Source: Morganella morganii_D (GTDB lineage Bacteria; Pseudomonadota; Gammaproteobacteria; Enterobacterales; Enterobacteriaceae). Taken from it: a DNA stretch of 64,000 nt. Below are positions 51,549 through 60,321 of this stretch, in pieces (the first letter of the stretch is position 1; each line of letters opens with the position of its first letter). The translations under genes were made by a program, and so were the position numbers. The DNA is taken from positions 3,038,001 through 3,102,000 of the forward strand of contig CP173058.1 in NCBI GenBank assembly GCA_044772875.1. The letters are read 5' to 3'. The notes below the pieces were generated by a model, which saw only the letters and a program-made list of their open reading frames with translations, did not search any database and was not told where the DNA came from.

Positions 51549-51740
51549 ATTATGAACACCTTATAAGGTGATATTTGTTTTAATTATTTTGAGAGAAAAC
51601 AGGCGCGACTAATTACATATTATTATCAGAGTTAATCAATCGGGAAATTCTGAAGCCTGATATATCAGAACCTGAATTGTTCATCCGGTTATTCCTGTAG
51701 TAAACTTGAACGGAATCAATTTCCGAACAAGCGAGGATAC

Positions 51741-52733
51741 ATGGCCCGGGAAAACGACATACCGGAAGATGACAACAACACATCATCATTAAAACCCCTG
51801 CGGAAGAATTTTGATGAAGGGATAAAACAGGGTAAAAAAGCCCTGAAATGGAGTGTAAAAGCCGGGAATTATATCCGCAATATTCCGTTTATTGCCCATC
51901 TGATCCGTACAGCCACCCGCTTTAATGACAGAATGGGCAGCCCGTTCGGTGCGGCGATTACCTATTTCTCGTTTTTATCCATGATCCCGATTCTGATGGT
52001 CTCTTTCGCCGCCGCCGGTTATGTGCTGGCATTTAATCCGGAACTGCTGACCCGGCTTATCCGCGGTGTCGCCAACAGCATCAGTGACCCGACACTCGCC
52101 GCCACCATTGAGCGCAGCATCGATACCGCAATTCGTCAGCGTGCAACCGTCGGGTTAACCGGTCTGGCGCTGGCACTCTATTCCGGGGTGAACTGGGTGA
52201 GCAATCTGCGGATGGCTATCCGTGCGCAGTATCACGACCAGTGGGAGCCGGATATCGAAGTCAAAGAAAATATGTTTCTGCGCTATCTGCGTGATTTTCT
52301 GGCGCTGATTGGCCTGCTGGTAGCACTGGTGGTCACCCTCTCCCTGACCTCGATTGCCGGTGCCGCACAAGCCCGGATAGTCGCGTTTCTCGGTCTGGAT
52401 GCGATTGAATGGCTGCGTCCCGCCTGGACGGCTATCGGCCTGACAATCTCTATTCTCGCCAACTATCTGCTGTTTACCTGGATTCTCTGGATCCTGCCGC
52501 GTATGAAGCTGAGCCGCCGTTCCCTGCTTAAAGGCACACTGCTGGCCGCGATCGGGTTTGAGATCCTGAAAACCATTATGACCTGGTTGCTGCCGAATAT
52601 GGCGGCCTCTCCGTCCGGTGCTGCATTTGGTTCTGTTATCGGTCTGATGGCTTTTTTCTATTTCTTCGCGCGGCTGATCCTCTTTTCTGCTGCCTGGATT
52701 GCAACCGACATCCAAAAAAATAAAACCGCCTGA
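51741..52733 (+). CDS. yihY: YihY family inner membrane protein
   Basis: 330 residues of the BrkB/YihY family. A hydrophilic N-terminus (1-45) is followed by about six membrane segments, with FNDRMGSPFGAAITYFSFLS and YSGVNWVSNLRMAIRAQY as family hallmarks. Once annotated as RNase BN, it is now an inner-membrane protein of unknown function. In E. coli it is near 87 min, away from gor. Confidence 0.92.
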   Translation: MARENDIPEDDNNTSSLKPLRKNFDEGIKQGKKALKWSVKAGNYIRNIPFIAHLIRTATRFNDRMGSPFGAAITYFSFLSMIPILMVSFAAAGYVLAFNPELLTRLIRGVANSISDPTLAATIERSIDTAIRQRATVGLTGLALALYSGVNWVSNLRMAIRAQYHDQWEPDIEVKENMFLRYLRDFLALIGLLVALVVTLSLTSIAGAAQARIVAFLGLDAIEWLRPAWTAIGLTISILANYLLFTWILWILPRMKLSRRSLLKGTLLAAIGFEILKTIMTWLLPNMAASPSGAAFGSVIGLMAFFYFFARLILFSAAWIATDIQKNKTA

Positions 52734-52814
52734 GGTTTTTTAAGATAATCATTTCATCATTATTCCCCCTATAGTCTCCGGATGAATTACAGCTCATTCA
52801 CCGGAGGCATACTA

Positions 52815-54374
52815 TTGAAAACAGTATTTAGTATATGGATGTCATTGCTGCTCAGTTTCCCCGGCTGCGCGGCGGTTCTTCTGGATGGTAAAACACTGAC
52901 CCCTGCTCTGATTGCCCGGATTGCGGATGGTGAGCCAGTCAGCATTGCGCCGGATTCACTGACAGCCATGCACCGGTCACATACCATTCTGATGAAAACC
53001 ACCGGTACAGAACAGCCGGTATATGGCCTGACACGGGGTGTTGGTCTGAATAAAGACAAAAAAGTGACTATGCCCGCCACGGAATTTAATCTGCATTTAC
53101 TCCGTGCTCACGGCGGGGGGACAGGAAAGCCGCTGAGTGTCAGGCAAACCAGGGCAGTAATGGTAACACGGCTTAACATGCTGCTGACCGGCGGCAGTGG
53201 TGCACATCCGGATCTGGCCGGGATGTATTTGCGTTTTCTCAATCAGTTTATTACCCCCCTGGTTCCGTCCGCAGGCTCTGTCGGAGAGGCGGACATCACA
53301 CAGCTCAGCCATATCGGGCTGGCAATGTCAGGGGAAGGTGATGCGGATTATCAGGGAAAACAGATGAAGGCCGCAGAGGCACTGAAAACAGCCGGTATTC
53401 CTCTTTTCAGACCTTCGGCGAAAGATGCGTTGTCCATTATCAGTTCCAATGCAGTTTCATCCGCCATGGCCGCGCTCGCCCTGTATGATGCCGCCCGTCT
53501 GACGGATTTATGTTTTGCGGTTTATGCGCTGGCGCTGGAGGCACTTAACGGCAATATCCATCCTTTTACTGCAGAGGTATTACAGCAGCGGCCTTATCCG
53601 GCAGTGACTGAGAGCGGACAGATACTTCGCTTATTACTCAGGGGTTCATCACTGTCAGAACCGGATCCTGACCGCCGGTTACTTATTCAGCTTAACAGTG
53701 CCGATGATAATCCGGTTGTTATTCCGCCCGGTAAAAATTACCCTGCCGGGGCGGTTATTCCCTCCGCTAATTTTGAGCCGCTGCCGTGGGTGACGGCTTT
53801 TGAGCAGCTCGGTCTGTCTGTCGCCCGCTACTCTCTGCTCAGTGCACAGCAGTTGATCGTATTAAACACACCCGCATTTACCGGTTTGAGCCGCTTTCTG
53901 GCAACAGAGGAAACCGTGCATGCCTTCGGGGCGATTGAAAAAGATATGATGGCGCTCGCCTTGTATAATAAAAATCTGGCAATGCCGCTTTCACTGGACT
54001 ACCTGCCTGTCGCCGGAGGAATTGAAGATATCGCCACCCGGGCCCCCGCAGTGACGCAACATCTGCAGCAGCAACTTGATAACTGTTATGAATTATTGAG
54101 TATTTTATTTATTCACAGTGCACAGGCGATTGATCTGCGCAGACAACAGAATCCGCATTTCAGGCTCGCACAACACACCGCTTCACTCTATGATGTGATA
54201 AGAGCATCTGCCGCTTTTATGCAGTCTGACAAAGTAATACGGCCTGATGTTCAGACACTTGCCGGTATCCTCCGGGATCATCATAACGACATCATCAGGA
54301 GCCTCTATGCCATTCATCAATATCCGCATCACCAAAGAGGGTACGGCCGCAGAACAAAAACAAAAGCTGATTGA
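52815..54374 (+). CDS. Exported HAL/PAL-like aromatic amino acid lyase homologue without the MIO triad
   Basis: 519 residues from a TTG at 52815, seven bases after a strong GGAGG; an ATG at 52782 lacks a ribosome site. A signal-peptide-like start (LKTVFSIWMSLLLSFPGCAA) suggests export. The fold is clearly histidine/phenylalanine ammonia-lyase: YGLTRGVG, LLTGGSGAHPDLA, PSAGSVG...LSHIGLA and LNSADDNPVV. The segment that should read GSVGASGDLAPLSH is GSVGEADITQLSH. The Ala-Ser-Gly triad that cyclises into the MIO cofactor is therefore absent, one residue being deleted. The usual Q.P.S.R catalytic stretch is not recognisable. It probably is not a classical ammonia-lyase. The C-terminus overlaps the next gene by 68 bases. 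Confidence 0.72.
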   Translation: MKTVFSIWMSLLLSFPGCAAVLLDGKTLTPALIARIADGEPVSIAPDSLTAMHRSHTILMKTTGTEQPVYGLTRGVGLNKDKKVTMPATEFNLHLLRAHGGGTGKPLSVRQTRAVMVTRLNMLLTGGSGAHPDLAGMYLRFLNQFITPLVPSAGSVGEADITQLSHIGLAMSGEGDADYQGKQMKAAEALKTAGIPLFRPSAKDALSIISSNAVSSAMAALALYDAARLTDLCFAVYALALEALNGNIHPFTAEVLQQRPYPAVTESGQILRLLLRGSSLSEPDPDRRLLIQLNSADDNPVVIPPGKNYPAGAVIPSANFEPLPWVTAFEQLGLSVARYSLLSAQQLIVLNTPAFTGLSRFLATEETVHAFGAIEKDMMALALYNKNLAMPLSLDYLPVAGGIEDIATRAPAVTQHLQQQLDNCYELLSILFIHSAQAIDLRRQQNPHFRLAQHTASLYDVIRASAAFMQSDKVIRPDVQTLAGILRDHHNDIIRSLYAIHQYPHHQRGYGRRTKTKAD

Positions 54375-54513
54375 AGGTGCCACGCAATTACTTGCGGACG
54401 TGCCGGGGAAAAATCCGGCATCAACCTTTGTGATTATTGATGAGGTGGAAACCGGCAACTGGGGTGTCGGCGGGCAGACCGTGACAAAACTGCGCGCTGA
54501 CGCGAGGAGATAA
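54307..54513 (+). CDS. 4-oxalocrotonate tautomerase family protein
   Basis: 68 residues, MPFINIRITKEGTAAEQKQK, with the catalytic Pro1 after Met removal, a basic residue near position 10 and the beta-alpha-beta fold of small 4-OT tautomerases (TFVIIDEVETGNWGVGG). They enolise or ketonise alpha-keto acids; the substrate is unknown. AGGAG lies 5 bases before the ATG inside the lyase-like gene. The serine hydrolase starts 2 bases after its stop, so the three genes form an operon. Confidence 0.82.
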   Translation: MPFINIRITKEGTAAEQKQKLIEGATQLLADVPGKNPASTFVIIDEVETGNWGVGGQTVTKLRADARR

Positions 54514-54515
54514 CC

Positions 54516-55544
54516 ATGCCGGCGCGGAATTTGTCAGACCTGTTGCGGGGTGTTCAGCCGGAAGGCTTTGCCACCGCATTCTGCTTCACCGGTGAAGGCT
54601 GTGATCTGCCGGACGGGGCAGCGCACGGCGGTCTGAGCCGAAGCGACAGCACGCCGGTCACACCGGATACCCCGGTGCGGATCGCCAGCAATACCAAGAC
54701 CTTTACTGCAGCAGCGGTACTGCGCCTGTATGAACAGCAAAAACTCAGTCTCAGTTCGCCTGTCGCGCCGCTGCTCTCCCCGCAGTATGTCCGCTGGCTG
54801 ACAGATGCGGGCTATGATCTGAATGCTATTACGGTACAGCATCTGCTCAGTCACAGCAGCGGGCTGTATGACCATGCGGATGAGAAGTATATCCGTGACG
54901 TGCTCGCAGATCCCGGGCACCTCTGGACACGGGATGAGCAGATCCGCCTGTATGTCAGCCGGGGTTATCCGCTGATGAAACCGGGTCTCTGTTTTCTCTA
55001 TTCCGATACCGGATATCTGCTGCTGGGGGATATTACCGAACGGGTCACGCAACTTCCGCTGGCACAGGCTGTCCGGCAGTTGCTGCGCTTTGATGCGCCG
55101 GGTATGGAATCCGCTTACTGGGAACGGGAAGAACAGGTTCCCGCCGGCCTTCTGCTGCGGGCACATCAGTATCTCGGCAATATTGACGGGGATACCATCA
55201 GCCCGACAATGGATCTTTGGGGCGGCGGCGGGTTGATTATGTCCGTAAACGCACTCGCGGTTTTTATGGCGAATCTGTTTGAGGGACGTATTTTTGACAA
55301 GCCGGAAACCCTTGAAATTATGATGAAACAAGGCAGTCATGACGGTGCGGAGGATTACCGCTGTGGTGTGATGGTGACAGAACGGGACGGACAGACACTC
55401 TGGTATCATTCCGGATTCTGGGGAACTGCTGCCTATTATCACCCGCAGAAAAAAATCGCGGCAGCGGGATTTGTGAATAACCGGGACACCCGGCCGTGGC
55501 TGATGAATCTGCTGGAAAGCAGCTTATGTCAGAACGATGAATAG
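54516..55544 (+). CDS. Beta-lactamase-fold serine hydrolase
   Basis: 342 residues of the class C/esterase-like serine hydrolase family. The SxxK motif is in RIASNTKTFTAAAVLRL (SNTK, about residue 58). YSDTGYLLLGDI supplies the Y-x-N-like Tyr, and HSGFWGTAAYY the KTG-like HxG motif. It has no signal peptide, so it is probably cytoplasmic, unlike true beta-lactamases and DD-peptidases. Esterase, amidase or D-aminopeptidase activity is possible. It ends the lyase-tautomerase-hydrolase operon, before a terminator. Confidence 0.8.
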   Translation: MPARNLSDLLRGVQPEGFATAFCFTGEGCDLPDGAAHGGLSRSDSTPVTPDTPVRIASNTKTFTAAAVLRLYEQQKLSLSSPVAPLLSPQYVRWLTDAGYDLNAITVQHLLSHSSGLYDHADEKYIRDVLADPGHLWTRDEQIRLYVSRGYPLMKPGLCFLYSDTGYLLLGDITERVTQLPLAQAVRQLLRFDAPGMESAYWEREEQVPAGLLLRAHQYLGNIDGDTISPTMDLWGGGGLIMSVNALAVFMANLFEGRIFDKPETLEIMMKQGSHDGAEDYRCGVMVTERDGQTLWYHSGFWGTAAYYHPQKKIAAAGFVNNRDTRPWLMNLLESSLCQNDE

Positions 55545-55548
55545 CCAT

Positions 55549-55579
55549 AAAAAAAGGTATCCGAAGGATACCCTTTTTT
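55549..55579. terminator. Bidirectional terminator after the hydrolase and yhjJ
   Basis: AAAGGTATCC-GAA-GGATACCCTTT with A- and T-runs on either side, between convergent genes. Confidence 0.88.
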
Positions 55580-55595
55580 ATGCTGTTACCAGGAA

Positions 55596-57275
55596 TCAGG
55601 CACTGACACCGTCGGTGTTATTATCCGCCGCCGGTGGCCCGGCATTGCCGTTTTGTCCGTCTTTTTTAGCCGCCGGGGCCGGGGCTTCCGGTGCCGCCGG
55701 TTTCACAACGGATGACGGTGCTGCCGCTTCCGGGGTTACTGCCGGGGCTTTGGCTTGCTCTGCGTCAGCTTTTTCTGCCGCTGCTTTTTCCGCAGCAGCT
55801 TTTTCAGCCACTTCCGCATCCGCCGCCTGTTTCTCTGCCGCAGCAACTGCTTTTTCCGGATGCATTATCTTATCAAACTGAGCACGCAGCTGATCCACAT
55901 TCATTTCCGTCTCACCTTTCGGCTGAGTAAAGAAAAATGCCGTATCCTGCTCTAAAATCGCATGAATTTCCGCGTTCAGCACTTCCGGTGTCAGATTATT
56001 CAGGAATGACTGACGCAGACGCTGATACTGTTCCGGCGGAATATCAATGATATTACTCTGCTGGGACATCAGACGCTGGTTGATCAGAATATCGGTGGTG
56101 GTACGGGCATAGATAGCAAACAGCTGCTGAAGCTGTGCCTGTTTCAGGGCAATCAGGGCATCAAAATTCTCAGCAGAGATGCCTTTTTCTTTCAGAACAG
56201 CCAGTTCGCCGGCCAGTTCAGACACAATCGCCGGTATTTTTTCATTCGGTGCGCGCAGGCTGAGCATGCAGCTGGCACGCTGATACTGCATCCGGCAATC
56301 CATATTCATCGCCATGAATTTTTCATTTTTCTTGCCGATGCCCTGCTGTAATACACCGAAAAGCGCTTCACGGGCAAGGTCATTTAACCAGTAACGGTTC
56401 AGTGCATCCGAATCTTTGACTGAAGACCAGTTCAGATCCCAGACCAGCGCCAGCATATCGTCTTTCTGATTCTCATTCACGGCATGAACTGAGCGCGGTT
56501 TCATCGGTGGCAGAGTGGCAACACTGACTGGTGTCTGACGTTTACCTTCCAGGGAGCCGAATGCTTTACTGATACCCTCTTCCAGCGCGCGTTTATCAAC
56601 CGGACCGGCAACATACAGTGTGGCCATATCCGGTGTGTACCAGCGCTGATAGAAACTGTTCAGTGCCTCAACATCAATCTTGCCTGCAGGCGGAGGCACC
56701 GGGTCAAACCCCTGGAGAGTGGTGCCTTTTATCCGGGTACGCCAGATAGGATCATTGATATTCGGCGGATAGGTGGCGACAGGTGAATCCGGTGCGGCCA
56801 AGGCAGCAGCAACGGTTTCCTGATTAAATATTCCATGACCTGAGACATCCGCCATCCAGCTCAGTGCTGCTTTCAGCACCTCCGGATTATTATTCGGCAG
56901 GCTCAGGTTATAGAGTGTGAAATCATAAGAAACAATGGCCGGCGGCAGCGGCATATCCGGACTGATCCCGTGACGCAGCAGATTCGATAACTGCTGTGTG
57001 TTCAGGCTCTGGCTGTTGAACATCACCACTTTCGGAACGAGATAAGCAAACCCTTTTTCAGCCGATTTTTCCATCATGGAACCGGTCTGAACAGAAAGAC
57101 GCATCTGTATACGGTCATTCGGGCGCTGCGGTGTCTGGAGCAGTTGCCAGCTGAATCCGTTTGCCAGTTTACCCTGCTGCCATGCCGGATCCGGCTGTAA
57201 TGCTTCTGCGTGTAACTGGGATGTGACGGCAATCAGGACGCCACCGAGTAAAACACGTAAATAAGAGCGTTGCAT
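55596..57275 (-). CDS. yhjJ: M16 peptidase-like periplasmic protein YhjJ with a low-complexity tail
   Basis: 559 residues. The signal peptide MQRSYLRVLLGGVLIAVTSQ ends near LHA. ALQPDPAWQQGKLANGFSWQ, IVSYDFTLYNLSLPNNNPEV and ARTTTDILINQRLMSQQSN match E. coli YhjJ (498 residues). The HxxEH zinc motif of M16 peptidases is replaced (GFAYLVPK), so it is a pseudo-peptidase. Unlike E. coli YhjJ it carries about 75 extra C-terminal residues rich in Ala, Glu, Lys and Pro, with repeats such as AAEKAAAEKA. Function unknown. Confidence 0.88.
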   Translation of the reverse strand: MQRSYLRVLLGGVLIAVTSQLHAEALQPDPAWQQGKLANGFSWQLLQTPQRPNDRIQMRLSVQTGSMMEKSAEKGFAYLVPKVVMFNSQSLNTQQLSNLLRHGISPDMPLPPAIVSYDFTLYNLSLPNNNPEVLKAALSWMADVSGHGIFNQETVAAALAAPDSPVATYPPNINDPIWRTRIKGTTLQGFDPVPPPAGKIDVEALNSFYQRWYTPDMATLYVAGPVDKRALEEGISKAFGSLEGKRQTPVSVATLPPMKPRSVHAVNENQKDDMLALVWDLNWSSVKDSDALNRYWLNDLAREALFGVLQQGIGKKNEKFMAMNMDCRMQYQRASCMLSLRAPNEKIPAIVSELAGELAVLKEKGISAENFDALIALKQAQLQQLFAIYARTTTDILINQRLMSQQSNIIDIPPEQYQRLRQSFLNNLTPEVLNAEIHAILEQDTAFFFTQPKGETEMNVDQLRAQFDKIMHPEKAVAAAEKQAADAEVAEKAAAEKAAAEKADAEQAKAPAVTPEAAAPSSVVKPAAPEAPAPAAKKDGQNGNAGPPAADNNTDGVSA

Positions 57276-57438
57276 GCTAACCTCTTTTAATATGAATCCC
57301 TGGTATGCCTTCTTCTGAGGTTTACCACTGATGCCGGAAATACTGTTATGTCAGACGATAAGCACAGGCAAAACTGACCGGCTTCCGGGACGCCCCTTTG
57401 ATTCGTCTGGGTTTAGACAGCAAACCGTCCGGGAAGTT

Positions 57439-58146
57439 TTATGATGACTCCGATTTATGTTTCTTCACCTGGTTCCGGTAACCCTTCGCCAGCAAACCAA
57501 GTTCATCATCCTCGTGATATGCCGGACAACTGAGCTGCTCCGCAGGCTCATCACTGTTCAGTTCACAAGCCATATTACGCAGCGGCCGGACGATCAGGCG
57601 GTTAATGCACCAGCTTATCGCGATCACCAGCACCAGTGCCAGTAACAGATAACTGGCCACCATCAATGCCACGATATTCATCGCGAAGCGGTATATGCGG
57701 TTATCATCCACCTGAAGAATGAGATAGCCCTGCGGGAGTTTTCCTGTATGTGCCACGCCATAAGCGTAAAGCGGAACCTGAATCTCAACCGGGATCCCGA
57801 AAACCATTTTTGCTGTGCCGGGAATAGAACGGTGTGTGGCAAAATCCAGGCTTATTACCTGAACATTTTCCGGCGTCATCACAATCGCCCGTCCTAAAAT
57901 CCCGCTGGTCCGCAATGTTATCAGGGTCGACTTTATGGCGTTTAAGTCCGACCCTAACAAAGCATCTGCCAGCGGTTTCCTGACCTGTACTGACGAATTA
58001 TAAAGCTGATTAATATAATCCGCTTTCCGCTGTTGTATCAGATGTGATAACAGAAGCATCATAAAAAGTGCGATAGTCACCAAAGTCACCGCAGCGACAA
58101 CTGACATCTGTTTGATAGTCAGTGACTTTCTGACTTTTGCACGCAT
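57439..58146 (-). CDS. PdeK/HmsP-like membrane sensor lacking GGDEF-EAL domains
   Basis: 235 residues. SLTIKQMSVVAAVTLVTIAL begins a first membrane helix (about 15-35). A periplasmic domain (about 36-155, VRKPLADALLGSDLNAIKST) follows, then a second helix (about 160-185) and a HAMP-like segment (INRLIVRPLRNMACELNSDE, DDELGLLAKGYRNQ). All of this parallels the N-terminal third of E. coli PdeK (YhjK, about 650 residues) and HmsP. It ends KKHKSESS and stops where GGDEF and EAL should begin; no such domains follow before yhjJ. Without output it cannot hydrolyse c-di-GMP. It may be a relic or a stand-alone membrane partner. Confidence 0.8.
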   Translation of the reverse strand: MRAKVRKSLTIKQMSVVAAVTLVTIALFMMLLLSHLIQQRKADYINQLYNSSVQVRKPLADALLGSDLNAIKSTLITLRTSGILGRAIVMTPENVQVISLDFATHRSIPGTAKMVFGIPVEIQVPLYAYGVAHTGKLPQGYLILQVDDNRIYRFAMNIVALMVASYLLLALVLVIAISWCINRLIVRPLRNMACELNSDEPAEQLSCPAYHEDDELGLLAKGYRNQVKKHKSESS

Positions 58147-58252
58147 ATTTCACGCCTTTCGTTACAATTCAGTTATCACATCTTTCGCTATACGCAGTGA
58201 TTATACGTCATCATTGTGCTTCGTGCTGATCTAATCTCACCCGTCAGACAGC

Positions 58253-58288
58253 AAAAAGCGATAACGGAGCCTTCCATTATCGCTTTTT
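58253..58288 (-). terminator. Terminator of dppABCDF
   Basis: AAAAAGCGATAA, a 12-base loop and TTATCGCTTTTT, 49 bases beyond the dppF stop. Confidence 0.88.
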
Positions 58289-58336
58289 GTCTTCAGTTAA
58301 AACATGTTTTTCTGTCAGTTACTGCAAAACAGAACG

Positions 58337-59335
58337 CTATACGGACGTTTTTGCCTGTTCTTCCCTGTCCGCCGCAAAGCAGGCAATCAGCTGTCCGCCG
58401 TAGGATTTAAGCTCCGGGCGGAACTGAGTGCAGGTGCCGAAAGCGTGACGGCAGCGGGCAGCAAATGCGCATCCCGGCGGCGGATTCAGCGGGCTCGGCA
58501 GCTCGCCGGTCAGTTTTATCCGCTCGCGGCGCTGCGCCGGATTCAGCCTTGGTGTCGCAGAGAGCAACGCCTGTGTGTAAGGATGGCGCGGATTCTCAAA
58601 AATCTGCGCTTTGGTGCCTTTTTCCACACAACGCCCCAGATACATCACCATGACATCATCCGCAATATGTTCCACCACGGATAAATCATGAGAAATAAAC
58701 ACATACGACAAACCCAGCTCATCCTGGAGATCCATCATCAGGTTCAGTACCTGAGCGCGGACTGACACATCCAGCGCGGATACCGGCTCATCTGCAATCA
58801 CCACATCCGGATCCAGCATCAGACCCCGGGCAATGGCAATACGCTGGCGCTGACCGCCGGAGAACATATGCGGATAACGGCTGTAATGCTCGGTTTTCAG
58901 ACCGACCTTCGCCATCATCGCCAGGACTTTCTCTTTGCGCTCTGCCGCACTGAGTGATGTGTTGATAATCAGCGGCTCTTCCAGAATCTGCCCGACTTTT
59001 TTACGCGGATTGAGCGAACCGTAGGGGTTCTGGAACACAATCTGGATTTTCTGCCGCCGCAGTTTCTCTGCGTGTTTATCCGCCACCAGCAGATCCTGCC
59101 CCTGATAAAACAGCGCTCCGCCGGTCGGTTTTTCAATCATGGTCAGCAGACGGCCGAGTGTTGATTTCCCGCAGCCGGACTCCCCGACCACCGCCAGAGT
59201 CTTTCCCCGGTTCAGATCAAACGACACACCATCAAGGGCTTTCACCATTCGTTCCGGTGAGAAAAGACCTTTCTTCACCGGATAATATTTTTTCAGATCA
59301 CTGACATGTAACAGCGGCTGTGTGATTTCACTCAT
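58337..59335 (-). CDS. dppF: Dipeptide ABC transporter ATP-binding subunit DppF
   Basis: 332 residues from the ATG at 59333-59335, with GGGAG upstream. Walker A is GESGCGKSTLGRLL, the signature FSGGQRQRIAIARGL and Walker B VVIADEPVSALDVS. The C-terminal oligopeptide-transporter domain has PPPGCAFAARCRHAFGTC, where the cysteines can bind an iron-sulfur cluster. It overlaps dppD by 8 bases. Together with DppD it powers uptake of di/tripeptides and haem. Confidence 0.97.
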   Translation of the reverse strand: MSEITQPLLHVSDLKKYYPVKKGLFSPERMVKALDGVSFDLNRGKTLAVVGESGCGKSTLGRLLTMIEKPTGGALFYQGQDLLVADKHAEKLRRQKIQIVFQNPYGSLNPRKKVGQILEEPLIINTSLSAAERKEKVLAMMAKVGLKTEHYSRYPHMFSGGQRQRIAIARGLMLDPDVVIADEPVSALDVSVRAQVLNLMMDLQDELGLSYVFISHDLSVVEHIADDVMVMYLGRCVEKGTKAQIFENPRHPYTQALLSATPRLNPAQRRERIKLTGELPSPLNPPPGCAFAARCRHAFGTCTQFRPELKSYGGQLIACFAADREEQAKTSV

Positions 59336-60311
59336 GGCCCGGTCTCCCTTTATCATCCAGCGGGGTATGGCATTTCACCTGACGCGCCCCGACAGTACGC
59401 AGTTCCGGTTCCGTGCTGCGGCATAAATCCGTGGCATACGGACAGCGCGGGTTCAGCAGACAGCCTTCCGGCCGGTCATATTTGCCGGGTACAACACCCG
59501 GCAGTGATTCCAGGCGGCTCTTGTTGCCGGCGAATTCCGGCAGCGCCCGTAACAACGCCTGAGTATACGGATGACGCGGCGCGCGGAAGATATCCGATGC
59601 CTTACCGGACTCCGCTACCTGCCCCGCGTACATCACAATAATGTGATGAGCAGCTTCCGCCACCAGTGCGAGATCATGGGTGATCAGCACCAGTGCCATA
59701 TTTTCCTGCTGTTGTAACTCCAGCAGCAGTTCAATGATCTGCGCCTGAATGGTCACATCCAGCGCCGTTGTCGGCTCATCGGCAATCAGCAGCTTCGGAC
59801 GGCAGGCAATCGCCATTGCAATCATCACCCGCTGGCTCATCCCGCCGGATAACTGGTGCGGATAGACATCCAGCCGTGATTTCGGATCCGGAATTCCGAC
59901 CAGTGTCAGCAGATCGATAGTCCGCTGTAACCGGGTTTTCCGGTTCCCCCCCTGATGGACTTTCAGGGCTTCCATGATCTGATACCCCACGGTATAGCAG
60001 GGATTCAGGCTGGTCATCGGGTCCTGGAAAATCATCGCCACATCCGCGCCCACCAGCTCGCGCCGCTCTTTTTCTGAGATGGTCAGCAGATGACGGCCGT
60101 CAAACTCAAGGTTATCCGCCATTACCCGGCCCGGAAAATCAATCAGCCCCATGATCGCCAGCGAACTGACAGATTTACCGGAACCTGACTCCCCGACAAT
60201 CCCGAGCACCTGTCCTTCCTCAACCTGATAGCTGATCCGGTCAACAGCGCGGAATGGCATCTCTTTTTCACCGAAGTGAACAGATAATTTATCAACTGTT
60301 AATAACGCCAT
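59328..60311 (-). CDS. dppD: Dipeptide ABC transporter ATP-binding subunit DppD
   Basis: 327 residues from MALLTVDKLSVHFGEKEMPF (ATG at 60309-60311), the E. coli length. Walker A GESGSGKSVSSLA, signature LSGGMSQRVMIAMAI, Walker B LLIADEPTTALDVT, and C-terminal Cys motif PEGCLLNPRCPYATDLC. Lies 10 bases after dppC. Confidence 0.97.
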   Translation of the reverse strand: MALLTVDKLSVHFGEKEMPFRAVDRISYQVEEGQVLGIVGESGSGKSVSSLAIMGLIDFPGRVMADNLEFDGRHLLTISEKERRELVGADVAMIFQDPMTSLNPCYTVGYQIMEALKVHQGGNRKTRLQRTIDLLTLVGIPDPKSRLDVYPHQLSGGMSQRVMIAMAIACRPKLLIADEPTTALDVTIQAQIIELLLELQQQENMALVLITHDLALVAEAAHHIIVMYAGQVAESGKASDIFRAPRHPYTQALLRALPEFAGNKSRLESLPGVVPGKYDRPEGCLLNPRCPYATDLCRSTEPELRTVGARQVKCHTPLDDKGRPGHE

Positions 60312-60321
60312 GTCTGCACCT

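Noticed and set aside
54534..55442. 302-residue open frame opposite the serine hydrolase
   Set aside because: Antisense of a gene with intact SxxK and HxG motifs; no recognisable domain.
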